From contig NZ_KE386571.1 in the NCBI RefSeq assembly GCF_000427645.1, positions 1,105,676 to 1,169,675 of the forward strand: a stretch of DNA of 64,000 bases, read 5' to 3'. A program made the translations under genes and the position numbers. Of this stretch, positions 8,676 to 19,385 are shown piece by piece. The DNA comes from Sphingomonas phyllosphaerae FA2. Its GTDB lineage: Bacteria > Pseudomonadota > Alphaproteobacteria > Sphingomonadales > Sphingomonadaceae. Under the pieces are notes generated by a model that was not told the origin of the DNA, searched no databases, and worked only from the letters and a program-made list of their open reading frames with translations. Numbering within the stretch: position 1 is the stretch's first letter; each line of letters starts with the position of its first letter.

Positions 8676-9596
8676 TCAATTCTCCGGCAGGAAGTCCGGC
8701 ACCGACAGATAACGCTCGCCGGTATCGTAGTTGAAGCCGAGCACCCGCACGTCGTCTGGCAGATCGGGCAGCTTCTGGAGGATCGCCGCCAGTGTCGCGC
8801 CGGAGGAGATGCCGACCAGCAGCCCTTCCTCGCGCGCCGACCGCCGCGCCATGTCCTTGGCGACGGCGGCATCGACCTCGATCACACCGTCCAGCGCCTG
8901 CGTGTGCAGGTTCGCGGGGATGAAGCCCGCGCCGATCCCCTGGATCGGGTGCGGCCCGGCCTGACCGCCGCCGATAACCGGGGACGCCTGCGGCTCCACG
9001 GCGAAGACCTTCAGGCTCGGCCATTCCTTCTTGAGCACTTCTGCCACGCCGGTGATGTGCCCGCCGGTGCCGACGCCGGTGATGAGGACATCGATCGGCG
9101 AGTCGCGGAAATCGTTCAGGATTTCCTGCGCAGTGGTGCGAACGTGCACGTCGATGTTCGCCGGATTCTCAAACTGCTGCGGCATCCACGCACCTGGGGT
9201 CTGCTCGACCAGCTCAAGCGCGCGTTCAATCGCGCCCTTCATGCCCTTCTCGCGCGGGGTCAGATCGAACTCGGCGCCATAGGCAAGCATCAGGCGACGG
9301 CGCTCGAGGCTCATGCTCTCGGGCATGACGAGAACCAGCTTGTAGCCCTTGACCGCCGCGACCATCGCCAGCCCGATACCGGTGTTGCCGCTGGTTGGCT
9401 CGATGATCGTCCCGCCCGGCTGCAACGCGCCCGACGCCTCCGCCGCCTCGATCATCGCCAGCGCGATGCGGTCCTTGATCGAACCGCCGGGGTTCGCTCG
9501 CTCGGACTTGATCCACACTTCGGAGCCGGGAAACAGCTTGTTGATGCGGATGTGCGGCGTATTGCCGATCGTCTCCAGGACGTTCTGGGCCTTCAT
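8676..9596 (-). CDS. cysK: Cysteine synthase A (O-acetylserine sulfhydrylase)
   Basis: Makes cysteine from O-acetylserine and sulfide, PLP-dependent, cytosolic. The 306-residue protein has the PLP lysine at Lys41 in [12 protein letters not shown], the substrate loop [12 protein letters not shown], the glycine-rich phosphate loop [10 protein letters not shown], and SSGATLA near the C-terminus. Length and motifs are those of CysK rather than CysM or cystathionine beta-synthase. Its ATG overlaps the stop of the upstream MFS gene by 4 nt (ATGA), so the two are translationally coupled. Confidence 0.96.
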   Translation of the reverse strand: MKAQNVLETIGNTPHIRINKLFPGSEVWIKSERANPGGSIKDRIALAMIEAAEASGALQPGGTIIEPTSGNTGIGLAMVAAVKGYKLVLVMPESMSLERRRLMLAYGAEFDLTPREKGMKGAIERALELVEQTPGAWMPQQFENPANIDVHVRTTAQEILNDFRDSPIDVLITGVGTGGHITGVAEVLKKEWPSLKVFAVEPQASPVIGGGQAGPHPIQGIGAGFIPANLHTQALDGVIEVDAAVAKDMARRSAREEGLLVGISSGATLAAILQKLPDLPDDVRVLGFNYDTGERYLSVPDFLPEN

Positions 9597-10948
9597 GGCT
9601 GCGCTACTCCATGTTGTGGTTCGATATCGAGAATGTCGGGCGGATCAAAGGTCCGCGCGCGGCGGAGTTCCGGAAACAGCCGCGACCAGAGCAATGTCAC
9701 CGCGATCGCGCCGACCCCGCCGAACACGACCGCGCCGACCGGGCCGAGCAACGAGGCCAGCAGCCCGCTTTCCGCCTCGCCCAGTTCGTTCGAGGCCGAG
9801 ATCGTGAGCTGCGACACCGCGCTGACCCGGCCGCGCATCGCGTCGGGGGTATGGAGCTGGATCAGCGAGGTCCGGACATAGACCGACACCATGTCCGCCC
9901 CGCCCGCCACGATCAGCGCGATCAGGCTGATGACGAAATCGACATGGATCCTTCCGCCCACGCCGACCTGCGTGACGCCGAACAGATCGGTGACCTGCGT
10001 CGCGACGCCGAAGGCGAGGATCGCGAGCCCGAACACGACGACCGCCGCAAGCATCTTCACCCCGACGTTCGACTTCATCGGGCGGAACGAGAACCAGATG
10101 GCGGTCGTGCCCGCACCGATCCCCATACCGGCGGCGAGGAAGCCGAGACCGCTCGCCCCGACATGCAGAATATCGCGCGCGTAGATCGGCAGCAGCGCAG
10201 TCGCGCCGGCCAGCAGCACCGCGAAGAGATCCAGCGTGATCGCAGCCAGAACCAGTCGGTTACGCCGCACATAGGAGAAACCGTCGAGGATCCGCTGGAT
10301 CGGCTGGCGGTCCTTCTGTGCGGCCGGCTGCGGCACCTTGCCGATCAGGAACATCGTGCCGAGCGCCAGCGCCAGAAGCGCCGAGATCACGCCATACGCC
10401 ACATCGGGATGGATCGCGTACAGCAGCCCGCCGATGCTCGGCCCCGCCACCGTGCCGAACTGCCACGCGATCGACGAGATCGCGATCGCGGTGGGCAGGC
10501 TTTCCTTGGGGACGAGATTCGGCGCCAGCGCCGAATAGGCCGGCCCGGAAAAGGCACGCGCGATTCCGATCAGCACCGCCGCCCCGAACAGGAACGGCAA
10601 TGAAAGATTACCCGACCACGTCAGCACCCCAAGCGTGGCGGCGTTGAGGACCAGCAGCGCGGTCGTTCCGCGCACGATCCAGCGCCGGTCGACGCTGTCG
10701 GCAACCAGCCCGACCACCGGGGTGAGCAGGAACAGCGGAATGAACTGCACCAGCCCGATCATGCCCAGCATGAAGGCGGCGCCGCGGATATCCATCGTCT
10801 CGCGCGCGATGCCGTACACCTGCCAGCCGATGATGATCGCCTGCGCGCTGATCGCGATCGTCCCTGCGAAACGCGACAGCCAATAGGCGCGGAAGTTGGC
10901 GATCCGCAGCGGATGCAGCGGGGCAGACGAAGGGGTCGGCGCACTCAT
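9593..10948 (-). CDS. MFS transporter (EntS-like exporter family)
   Basis: A 451-residue inner-membrane protein with about 12 hydrophobic segments. The opening [33 protein letters not shown] and the loop [12 protein letters not shown] resemble the MFS_3/enterobactin-exporter branch, whose members export siderophores or drugs. The substrate is not predictable. The start at ATG 10948 ([13 protein letters not shown]) is chosen because longer versions run into the divergent pdhA promoter. It overlaps cysK by 4 nt; no functional link with cysteine synthesis is obvious. Confidence 0.88.
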   Translation of the reverse strand: MSAPTPSSAPLHPLRIANFRAYWLSRFAGTIAISAQAIIIGWQVYGIARETMDIRGAAFMLGMIGLVQFIPLFLLTPVVGLVADSVDRRWIVRGTTALLVLNAATLGVLTWSGNLSLPFLFGAAVLIGIARAFSGPAYSALAPNLVPKESLPTAIAISSIAWQFGTVAGPSIGGLLYAIHPDVAYGVISALLALALGTMFLIGKVPQPAAQKDRQPIQRILDGFSYVRRNRLVLAAITLDLFAVLLAGATALLPIYARDILHVGASGLGFLAAGMGIGAGTTAIWFSFRPMKSNVGVKMLAAVVVFGLAILAFGVATQVTDLFGVTQVGVGGRIHVDFVISLIALIVAGGADMVSVYVRTSLIQLHTPDAMRGRVSAVSQLTISASNELGEAESGLLASLLGPVGAVVFGGVGAIAVTLLWSRLFPELRRARTFDPPDILDIEPQHGVAQP

Positions 10949-10995
10949 TGACGCCGGCCTAGACCGGGCCCCAATCCCTTGCAAGCCGGTGGGGT

Positions 10996-11025
10996 TTGCA
11001 GTCTGTGCCGTGCCGTGGCTATAGG
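10996..11025 (+). promoter_or_regulatory. Putative sigma-70 promoter of pdhA
   Basis: TTGCAG at 10996 and TATAGG at 11020, with an 18-bp spacer, about 36 bp before the pdhA start. It fits the consensus reasonably and lies in the only non-coding space between the divergent MFS gene and pdhA. Confidence 0.4.
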
Positions 11026-11061
11026 CCGCTACGTCTTTCAAGAAACGAGGTAGTGTCCATC

Positions 11062-12120
11062 GTGGCAAAAGCCCCAGCAGCACGCAGCGAAGCACCGGCT
11101 GCCGACCCGCAGAAAACGAATCGCGAGCGTCCCGCCGAGCCGCGTCCCTATGAGGCGAGCAAGGACGAACTCCTCAAATTCTACGAGGACATGCTGCTGA
11201 TCCGCCGCTTCGAGGAAAAGGCCGGGCAGTTGTACGGCCTGGGCCTGATCGGCGGCTTCTGCCACCTGTACATCGGGCAGGAGGCGGTGGCGGTCGGGCT
11301 GCAATCGGCGCTGACCGAGAAGGACTCGGTCATCACCGGCTACCGCGACCACGGCCACATGCTGTTGTGCGGGATCCCGCCCAAGGACGTCATGGCGGAG
11401 CTGACCGGGCGTCAGGCCGGCATCTCGAAGGGCAAGGGCGGCTCGATGCACATGTTCAGCGTCGAGCATAAATTCTACGGCGGGCACGGCATCGTCGGCG
11501 CGCAGGTGTCGCTCGGCGCGGGCCTCGCGTTCAGCCACAAGTACAACAACGACGGCGGTGTGTGCCTCGCCTATTTCGGTGACGGCGCGGCCAACCAGGG
11601 TCAGGTGTACGAGAGCTTCAACATGGCCGAGCTCTGGAAGCTCCCGATCATCTTCGTGATCGAGAACAACCAGTACGCGATGGGCACCAGCGTCAACCGC
11701 GCCTCGGCCGAGGATCAGCTGTATCGCCGCGGCGAGAGCTTCCGCATCCCCGGCATTCAGGTCGACGGCATGGACGTGCTGGCGTCGCGCGGCGCGGCCG
11801 AAGAGGCGCTCGCCTGGGTCCGCGCCGGCAAGGGCCCGATCATCCTCGAGATGAAGACCTATCGCTATCGCGGCCACTCGATGTCCGATCCGGCCAAGTA
11901 CCGCTCGCGCGACGAAGTGCAGGCGGTGCGTGACAAGTCTGACCCGATCGAACACGTCAAGAAGCTGCTGACCGAGGGCCACGGGGTCAAGGAAGAGGAC
12001 TTCAAGGCGGTCGAGCAGCGTATCCGCAAGCAGGTCGCCGAGTCGGCCGATTTCGCCGAAAGCACGCCGGAGCCGGATCCGGCCGAACTGTATACCGACG
12101 TTCTGGTGGAGAAGTACTGA
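11062..12120 (+). CDS. pdhA: Pyruvate dehydrogenase E1 component, alpha subunit
   Basis: With PdhB forms the alpha2beta2 E1 that decarboxylates pyruvate with thiamine diphosphate. The 352-residue protein carries the ThDP/Mg motif [20 protein letters not shown]...ENNQYAMGT, and the flexible [19 protein letters not shown] loop that in mitochondrial E1-alpha holds the phosphorylated serines. The N-terminus is an Ala/Pro-rich tail, as in other alphaproteobacteria. GTG at 11062 ([11 protein letters not shown]) is taken as start, with GAGG 11 nt upstream; a GTG at 11053 is too close to that site. pdhB follows after 1 nt, so the two form an operon. Confidence 0.96.
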   Translation: MAKAPAARSEAPAADPQKTNRERPAEPRPYEASKDELLKFYEDMLLIRRFEEKAGQLYGLGLIGGFCHLYIGQEAVAVGLQSALTEKDSVITGYRDHGHMLLCGIPPKDVMAELTGRQAGISKGKGGSMHMFSVEHKFYGGHGIVGAQVSLGAGLAFSHKYNNDGGVCLAYFGDGAANQGQVYESFNMAELWKLPIIFVIENNQYAMGTSVNRASAEDQLYRRGESFRIPGIQVDGMDVLASRGAAEEALAWVRAGKGPIILEMKTYRYRGHSMSDPAKYRSRDEVQAVRDKSDPIEHVKKLLTEGHGVKEEDFKAVEQRIRKQVAESADFAESTPEPDPAELYTDVLVEKY

Positions 12121-12121
12121 G

Positions 12122-13540
<1,419 letters not shown>

Positions 13541-13552
13541 GCTGCCGCCGCG

Positions 13553-13583
13553 CCTCTCCGCCGTCGATCAGGTGGCGGAGAGG
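13553..13583. terminator. Stem-loop between convergent pdhB and tadE-like genes
   Basis: CCTCTCCGCC (13553-13562) and GGCGGAGAGG (13574-13583) pair perfectly, and the stem can extend outward by four more pairs (one G-U). The tadE-like stop codon lies in the loop. There is no clear T-run, so it may act as a two-sided attenuator or RNA-stabilising hairpin. Confidence 0.5.
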
Positions 13584-14239
13584 TGCGCGGCATCGCACAG
13601 CCGGCGCTGCGCCGTCGTCATGTCCGTGGTGTTGCTGAGATCCTGCGTCGATCGGTCGCGTACCGTGAACGACTGCAGCGACGTCAGTTCCTTGGGCGCC
13701 ATGAACCCCATGCCGACGATCGGCTTGTAGGTGTAGCGCAGCTCGGCGAAGATCAGCGCCGAATTGTCGACCGGCTTCACCTTGTTCGTCGCCGGCCCCA
13801 TGCCCGCAGCGAGCGTGGCATCCGTCGCTCCGGCTCCTTCAAGGCCATAGGACGACGTAACGTTCTTGGCACCGAAACAGCGCTGCCAGGTGATCTTGTA
13901 ACCAGCCTGCGTGCCCGTCAGGCCGTTGCTCTCTACAGTCGAGACGATCACGCGCCCCTGTTGGCCGAAGTCGATCCCGCTGCCGGCAAAGGCGACGCCG
14001 GTCATCACCTCGTCCACCTGCGCCTCGTCGATGCTGCCGCGGTAGCGCGCGACATTGTCCGCCACCATCATCGCCAGCTGGTTCAGCCGCAGCGTCACCA
14101 CTGCCAGATTGGCGATCTCGATCCCCGTCAGTGCGATCGGCAGCAGGAACAGCAGCGCCAGCGCAAACTCGATCACCGCCACGCCGGAGCGATCGTGACG
14201 CAGCGCTCGCAGCATGACGCGCGCGTCGGTCACGAGCAT
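13568..14239 (-). CDS. TadE-like pilus/pseudopilin-type protein (first)
   Basis: A 223-residue protein with the TadE/TadG signature at the N-terminus: a basic stretch, then DRSGVAVIEFALALLFLLPIALTGIEIANL, a prepilin-like hydrophobic helix with the conserved Glu (VIEFAL). The remainder is soluble with two Cys (WQRCFGAK, RRLCDAA) and is presumably periplasmic. Members are minor pseudopilins of the Flp/Tad system or stand-alone envelope proteins. ATG 14239 overlaps the upstream gene's stop by 10 nt; GTG at 14233 would give the 4-nt GTGA overlap used one gene upstream, so the exact start is open. Confidence 0.85.
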   Translation of the reverse strand: MLVTDARVMLRALRHDRSGVAVIEFALALLFLLPIALTGIEIANLAVVTLRLNQLAMMVADNVARYRGSIDEAQVDEVMTGVAFAGSGIDFGQQGRVIVSTVESNGLTGTQAGYKITWQRCFGAKNVTSSYGLEGAGATDATLAAGMGPATNKVKPVDNSALIFAELRYTYKPIVGMGFMAPKELTSLQSFTVRDRSTQDLSNTTDMTTAQRRLCDAAHLSAT

Positions 14240-14838
14240 CGCACCCGGATTTGCTGATCGCCATACGGCTGATTGCGGATCAGCGTCCGCGCATCGACGA
14301 TCGTATCGGGCCCGAGGCCGATCGCGCGCGCCAGCGGAAACAACCGCGGTACTTTGACGATGACGTCGTAATAGATCACGTCGTCGGCGGTACCCATGTC
14401 GTCGCCCCCGCCGAAGGTGGCGTCGTAGCGGCCGTTGTTGTTGCGATCCTCATAGCAGTCGGTCGAATTGTACTGCCCCACCGGCGCAGTGTCGGCGACG
14501 ATCCGCTCGCCTTTCCCGATCGAGGCGAAGTTGGTGTAGCTGAGCGGCGTGACCGTCACCGCCGCCGGATCGTCGCGGCTTCCCGCGGGCAGGATCGTGC
14601 GCACCTCGGCGCGGATCGCCGCTGCCACCTGAGCCTTGGTGGTGCTGGCGACCGTCGCCTTGCGCGCCGCTCGCTCCATTGCGCCATTGGTGAGCGCGCT
14701 GAGATAGACCTGATAGCCGAGATCGAGCGCGCCCATCAGCAAGGTAAGGAACGGAAGCACGACCAGGCCGAACTCGACCAGCGTCGCACCGTCCGATGCG
14801 GGAAGCAACGCGCGCAGGGGCCGGCGATGCAGGCTCAC
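14230..14838 (-). CDS. TadE-like pilus/pseudopilin-type protein (second)
   Basis: About 202 residues. After LRALLPASDGATLVEFGLVVLPFLTLLMGALDLGYQVYLS, a TadE-type hydrophobic helix with conserved Glu, comes a soluble domain with a calcium-loop-like acidic stretch (DRNNNGRYDATFGGGDDMG) and one late Cys. GTG at 14838 is taken as start because it overlaps the TadG-like stop in a GTGA; the frame is open further upstream but there it lies inside that gene and has no family similarity. Middle gene of a three-gene run. Confidence 0.85.
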   Translation of the reverse strand: MSLHRRPLRALLPASDGATLVEFGLVVLPFLTLLMGALDLGYQVYLSALTNGAMERAARKATVASTTKAQVAAAIRAEVRTILPAGSRDDPAAVTVTPLSYTNFASIGKGERIVADTAPVGQYNSTDCYEDRNNNGRYDATFGGGDDMGTADDVIYYDVIVKVPRLFPLARAIGLGPDTIVDARTLIRNQPYGDQQIRVRCS

Positions 14839-16520
14839 GACGACAGCCGCAGTCCGCCGATCGTTTGTGCGATCTTGGCGAAGGTTTTTCGCAGGCTCGC
14901 CGTGTCGCTGGCGATCGCCCAATGATCGCGATCGGTGGCGCAGGCCTTCAATTCATCCGATAGCCCTGAGGAGAAGCCGACGATCCAGATGATGAAGCCC
15001 TTTTTCTTCATCTCGTTACAGATGATCTGGGTGCGGCGAAGGTGGCTTTGGTAAACGTCACCGTCACTCGCGGTCGGCGGTGCGACGGCATTGTCCGCCT
15101 GCACCTTGTTCATCACGCTGTTAACCCCCCACGCATCAGGTAGGTACGAGGTTGGAGCCAGCGTACCGTCGGTCATGAAGACGATGTGTCGTGATACCTG
15201 ATATCCTCCCGGCGCGACGGAGTCGGCGTTCGTCGCGCTGAAAATACCGGTGGGTGACAGAAAGCGGGCACCCCACATGAGGCCGATGTCATGATAGGTC
15301 TGCCCGCCGGCTGAAAGGTCATCGACATAGGCGTCGAAGGTCGCGGAACTCTTGGTCGAACTCACATAGTCCGATGTATATTGAGTCAACTCACCCGCCT
15401 CGCGCGGACAAGCGGCGCTGCGATAAAGCCGGTAAGTACTGGTGGCACTATCCTTGTAATGGCGATTTCCCGCCAGCGCCTCGGTCATCGCGGGCTTCCA
15501 GCGCGTAGCGTCGCTGTTTGGCTTCAAGTCGATCTGCAAATCATAGGCCAGCGCAGGCACCACCAAAGGAGAGCTGGCGTTGATATTCTGCACAGTACTT
15601 GCTTCACGAATGCAACCATCCCACGCAAAGGTGGACGGAGCGCCATCGTTCCACCCAGTAGGCTTCCCCGACCAGAACGCCGGATTTGCAAGTCTGTTGG
15701 TGCTTTGTACCCATTTGCTGGCATCCAGCGTGTAAACCGTTGGCGACCAATAAACATACTCACAGTTGGAATTATTGTAGCATCCCGTGAGCACCTCTCC
15801 GGTGCGAGAGGGATACTTGATCTGCGCGGTGCCTGTGCCGCCTGCGATATACGAAGCACTAAGTTTGTAGACGATGCGACCGACATTTACGTTCGAGGAA
15901 TATGGCATGAAGCCATAGCGGATCCTTCCCGGCCCCGTTGCCGGTCCGGGCCCCAGCGCTTTGTAGAAGTCCTTCACGGCCTGCTTCAGTCCATCGAGTT
16001 TAGATGGATTGGAGCTGCTGACTGTTCCGCCGATAGGCGAGTCATTCATCGACCCCGTCACGTCCAAAACGAACATGACATCCGTATTTGGAATGTTCAG
16101 TTCCGCCTGACACGTCGTGCTCACCGGAATGCTGCCGAAGCCGAACATCCGCATCAGCGTCGTCGGCATCGAGAGCGAGGCACGGCCGACCACCACGCCA
16201 TTGGCGCCCTTTTCGTACACAGCGGTGACCTGTTCGGCCGCATAGGTGCCGGCGGGAAAGTTGAAGCGGAAGAACTCGCCGGCCTTGGCCTTTTCGGCGT
16301 CGGTGAGTTGCGTGACGTTCGACATCGCCTTGCGCCCTGCGAGCGCACCGGAATCGCATGCCTGTTGCAGCCGTGTATAGGCCATGTAGGTCCGGCTCGC
16401 GTCGATCGCGCCGCCGACCATCGCCAGCAACGGGATAACCGCGAACGCCGCCATGATGGCGACATTGCCGGCCGCATCGCGCAACAATCGGGATAGGGCA
16501 CGCGAAAGGATGAACGGCAC
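14835..16520 (-). CDS. TadG-like protein with von Willebrand factor A domain
   Basis: About 561 residues. The N-terminal LLRDAAGNVAIMAAFAVIPLLAMVGGAIDASRTY is the TadG/TadE prepilin-like segment, followed by LQQACDSGALAGRKAM, typical of TadG. A vWA domain begins at VMFVLDVTGSMNDS, whose DVTGS is a MIDAS metal-site motif, and extends to the C-terminus with a long insertion (aromatic, Thr/Ser-rich). TadG-like proteins are envelope proteins linked to Tad/Flp pili or surface adhesion. GTG at 16520 is preferred: the frame runs to a TTG at 16592, but that part has no family similarity and lacks a ribosome site. No tadA/B/C or flp genes are near. Confidence 0.82.
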   Translation of the reverse strand: MPFILSRALSRLLRDAAGNVAIMAAFAVIPLLAMVGGAIDASRTYMAYTRLQQACDSGALAGRKAMSNVTQLTDAEKAKAGEFFRFNFPAGTYAAEQVTAVYEKGANGVVVGRASLSMPTTLMRMFGFGSIPVSTTCQAELNIPNTDVMFVLDVTGSMNDSPIGGTVSSSNPSKLDGLKQAVKDFYKALGPGPATGPGRIRYGFMPYSSNVNVGRIVYKLSASYIAGGTGTAQIKYPSRTGEVLTGCYNNSNCEYVYWSPTVYTLDASKWVQSTNRLANPAFWSGKPTGWNDGAPSTFAWDGCIREASTVQNINASSPLVVPALAYDLQIDLKPNSDATRWKPAMTEALAGNRHYKDSATSTYRLYRSAACPREAGELTQYTSDYVSSTKSSATFDAYVDDLSAGGQTYHDIGLMWGARFLSPTGIFSATNADSVAPGGYQVSRHIVFMTDGTLAPTSYLPDAWGVNSVMNKVQADNAVAPPTASDGDVYQSHLRRTQIICNEMKKKGFIIWIVGFSSGLSDELKACATDRDHWAIASDTASLRKTFAKIAQTIGGLRLSS

Positions 16521-16597
16521 GCGCGGTTTCTCGTTACGAACGGTCGGCGAAGGCACGAAGCCATGCGGCAGGAATGGGTAAGGGCACCTCAATCGAG

Positions 16598-17257
16598 ATG
16601 GTTAATTCCAACTTCACTGACCCGGAACGGTGGTTGGCGATGACCTACGCCCGGCCGGCGCATCGTCCTGCGCTCGATGCCTTGTGGTCGCTCGACGACA
16701 AGCTCGCCAGCATCCTGCGCGCCACGCGGGAGCCGATCGTCGGGCAGATGCGGCTGACCTGGTGGCACGAAGCGCTGTCCGCGCTCGACGATGCCGCGCC
16801 GCCCGCCGAACCGGTGCTTCAGGCACTGGCGCGTCATGTCGTGCCGCAGGTCCCCGGACGGTGGCTCGCAACCCTCGTCGAGGGCTGGGAGGCGCTGCTG
16901 GAGCCGACGCTCGACGCTCCCGCGATGCAGGCGCACGCCGTGCATCGCGGGAGCGGGTTGTTCACGGCGATGGCAGCGGCGATCGGTGTCGACGATCCGG
17001 CGATCGCCACTGCGGGGGCCGGCTGGGCGCTCGCCGATCTCGCGGGGCACCTGAAAGCGCCGGCGGAGGCGGACCTCGCCCGGACAATGGCACGCACCAC
17101 GCTCGCGAAGACCGCGGGGTTCCGCTGGCCGAGCGCCGCACGCGCGATCGGTGCGATCGCGCGTGCGGCGTCGCTCGATCTGGAAATCCCGCCCAAACCG
17201 CGCGGGCACCCGGCGCGCGCGGCGCGATTGTTGTGGCTTCGGGTCACCGGACGCTGA
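16598..17257 (+). CDS. Squalene/phytoene synthase-like protein, lacking Asp-rich motifs
   Basis: A 219-residue protein of the SQS/PSY superfamily by its N-terminus: DPERWLAMTYA, LDALWSLDDKLASIL and EPIVGQMRLTWWHEAL. Catalytic members have two Asp-rich DxxxD motifs; the equivalent stretches here (SLDDKLASI and LADLAGHLKAP) do not keep them, and the protein is about 70 residues shorter than phytoene synthase. It resembles the NDUFAF6-like branch, whose mitochondrial member assists complex I assembly, so prenyl condensation is doubtful. The gene is divergent from the tadG-like gene. Confidence 0.78.
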   Translation: MVNSNFTDPERWLAMTYARPAHRPALDALWSLDDKLASILRATREPIVGQMRLTWWHEALSALDDAAPPAEPVLQALARHVVPQVPGRWLATLVEGWEALLEPTLDAPAMQAHAVHRGSGLFTAMAAAIGVDDPAIATAGAGWALADLAGHLKAPAEADLARTMARTTLAKTAGFRWPSAARAIGAIARAASLDLEIPPKPRGHPARAARLLWLRVTGR

Positions 17258-17322
17258 TCACCATCTTGCGCGGCACTGCGCCGACGCTAGCGTGCCGGCG
17301 GTCGGGGCAGGGGGCAGGCGGT

Positions 17323-17790
17323 ATGTGGCGGTATCTGGTCGGAGGCGTGGCGGCGCTGTTGCTGGTCGGGGCAGGATGGCTGATCTTCAACGGCGAGGCG
17401 CATTCCGACGCGCCGCCGAACGCCGTCGGTGCTGCGCAGACCGGCGAGGCGGCCGCACTAAAGGAAACCGACGTCCCGTCGCTCCCCGAGGCACCTGCGC
17501 GCAGCCGCGAGCAGAAGCGCTTCGGCCGCTACGACAAGGATCGCGACGGCCGGATCACCCGCGACGAATATCTCGTCCCGCGCCACAAGGCCTTCGCCAA
17601 ACTCGACACCAATGGCGACGGCCGCCTCAGTTTCGACGAATGGGCGATCAAGACCACGACCCGGTTCGCCGACGCGGATCGCGATCGCTCCGGCGCGATG
17701 GATGCCGCGGAGTTCGCGACTACAGCGCCGAAACGCAAAGCGCCGCGGCCGACCTGCCGCTGCGAGGACACACCCAAGCAGGACGACTGA
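17323..17790 (+). CDS. EF-hand domain protein with N-terminal membrane segment
   Basis: A 155-residue protein: residues 5-21 (LVGGVAALLLVGAGWLI) form a signal anchor, then an Ala/Pro-rich linker, then three EF-hand loops: DKDRDGRITRDE, DTNGDGRLSFDE and DRDRSGAMDAAE. Each has D/N/S at positions 1, 3 and 5, Gly at 6 and Glu at 12, so calcium binding is plausible. It ends in a basic Pro/Cys tail. It probably senses or buffers calcium in the periplasm; partners unknown. The start ATG is the only one before the hydrophobic segment. Confidence 0.85.
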   Translation: MWRYLVGGVAALLLVGAGWLIFNGEAHSDAPPNAVGAAQTGEAAALKETDVPSLPEAPARSREQKRFGRYDKDRDGRITRDEYLVPRHKAFAKLDTNGDGRLSFDEWAIKTTTRFADADRDRSGAMDAAEFATTAPKRKAPRPTCRCEDTPKQDD

Positions 17791-17831
17791 TCAGTCGACC
17801 GTATCGTCGTGGCGCAACCCGACACCGAAAC

Positions 17832-19322
17832 TCAGACCGGCGCCTCGATCTCGAACCGCGCGCCCTCCGGTGGATAGTGCATCGCAGGCGCGCCCGTGAC
17901 CCGGCCTGACAGCACCCGCTCGATCATCCGCGTCCCGAACCCGACCCGCGTCGGCGGCACCACCGGTGGTCCGTCGCGCTCGACCCATGTGAAGCGGAAC
18001 CGCCGATGCGCCGCATCGCCCGCCAACTCCCAGCGGATCTGCACCGATCCTTCGGGCACCGACAGCGCGCCATATTTGATCGCGTTCGTCGCCAGTTCGT
18101 GGAGCGCCATCGACAACGCGAGCGTGATTTCGGGCGACAGCCGGATCGCCGGTCCCTCGATCGAGAACCGGCTGCCTCCGCGATCGATGAACGGCGCCAG
18201 CACGCGCTCGACGATCTCATCGATTGCCGCGCCCTCGACCTCGTCGCGCACCAGCAATTCGTGCGCGGTGCCAAGGCTCGCGATCCGGCCCGCCACCGCG
18301 GTGCGACCCTCCGCCAGCGACGTAGCATCGCGCAGCGTCTGGCTGACGACTGCGCCGACCGTCGCCAGTGTATTCTTGACGCGGTGGGTCAGCTCGCGCG
18401 CCAGCACCATCCGGTGCTCCTCCGCGAACTTGCGGACCGAGATGTCCGAGGAAAAGCCGGTCAGCGCCAGCGGCGTCCCATCCGCGCGGCGTTGCAGCGC
18501 GCCCTGCACATGAATCCAGCGCTGCTCGCCGGCCGGTGTCAGCACGCGATATTCGATGTCGTAGGGCGCGCCGTTCTCCATCGTATCGGCCAACGCCACC
18601 TGGACGCGCCGATAATCCTCGGGATGCAGACTCCGCGCGAAATCGGCGTAGGTGAAATCCTCGCCGGGATCACGACCGAAGTTGGCGAGACATGCCTCCG
18701 ACGCCGTGACCGTCAGATCCGGAAGCGCGACCGACCATGTGCCCAGACCACCCGCCTTCAACGCCAATGCAAGCCGCGCCTCGCGCTCGGCGAGGGCCGT
18801 CTCGCGCCGCGCGACTTCCGCGGTCAGCATGTCGCGATCGTCCTGCAATTGGCGCAGGCGATACCGCTCGATCGTCACGTCCAGTTGCGTCGCAACGAAA
18901 TAGAGCAGGCCGCCGTCCGCCGAAAACACCGGTGCCACCATCAACCGGTTCCAGAACGGCGTGCCGTCGCGGCGATGGTTGAGCAGATCGATGTCGATCC
19001 GCTCCCGCCGCGCAATAGCCTCACGAAGCCGCTGAATGTCTGTTTCTTCGGTCAGCGGTCCTTGCATGAAGCGGCAATTGCGGCCCAACACCTCGGCGGC
19101 GGAGAAGCCGGTCAGCGCCTCGAACGCCCGATTGACAAAGACGAGCGGATTGTCGGGAAGCCGCGGATCGCTGACCACCATCGGCGTGATCGAATGAGTA
19201 ACCGCGGCGAGGAACGGATCGCTGGGGTCGAGCGCACGCGCGAACGCCGCCATCGCCGCGCCGATTTCCGGCGGGGCGACGAAGGGAGTGACGGGAAAGG
19301 GCGCAAGCGGGAAACGATCCAA
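17832..19322 (-). CDS. Blue-light LOV-domain histidine kinase, HWE family
   Basis: A 496-residue soluble sensor kinase. Residues about 40-150 form a LOV domain with the flavin-adduct motif GRNCRFMQG (photoactive Cys83) and the FMN-contact stretch LNHRRDGTPFWN...YFVATQLDVT. A coiled linker (155-190) leads to a PAS_3 domain (190-295), then an HWE/HisKA_2 kinase core: His313 in LTHRVKNTLA, HELATNAIKYGALS, and the WVE signature in FTWVERDGPPV with GFGTRMIERVL. In known LOV-HWE kinases (e.g. Brucella) blue light activates autophosphorylation. No response regulator is adjacent. No transmembrane segment is seen. Confidence 0.92.
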   Translation of the reverse strand: MDRFPLAPFPVTPFVAPPEIGAAMAAFARALDPSDPFLAAVTHSITPMVVSDPRLPDNPLVFVNRAFEALTGFSAAEVLGRNCRFMQGPLTEETDIQRLREAIARRERIDIDLLNHRRDGTPFWNRLMVAPVFSADGGLLYFVATQLDVTIERYRLRQLQDDRDMLTAEVARRETALAEREARLALALKAGGLGTWSVALPDLTVTASEACLANFGRDPGEDFTYADFARSLHPEDYRRVQVALADTMENGAPYDIEYRVLTPAGEQRWIHVQGALQRRADGTPLALTGFSSDISVRKFAEEHRMVLARELTHRVKNTLATVGAVVSQTLRDATSLAEGRTAVAGRIASLGTAHELLVRDEVEGAAIDEIVERVLAPFIDRGGSRFSIEGPAIRLSPEITLALSMALHELATNAIKYGALSVPEGSVQIRWELAGDAAHRRFRFTWVERDGPPVVPPTRVGFGTRMIERVLSGRVTGAPAMHYPPEGARFEIEAPV

Positions 19323-19385
19323 GATGCACCCAACCTAGATCAGTAAGGCATCCAGCACAATCTCGTGGCCGGCCCGTAGCGCGTT

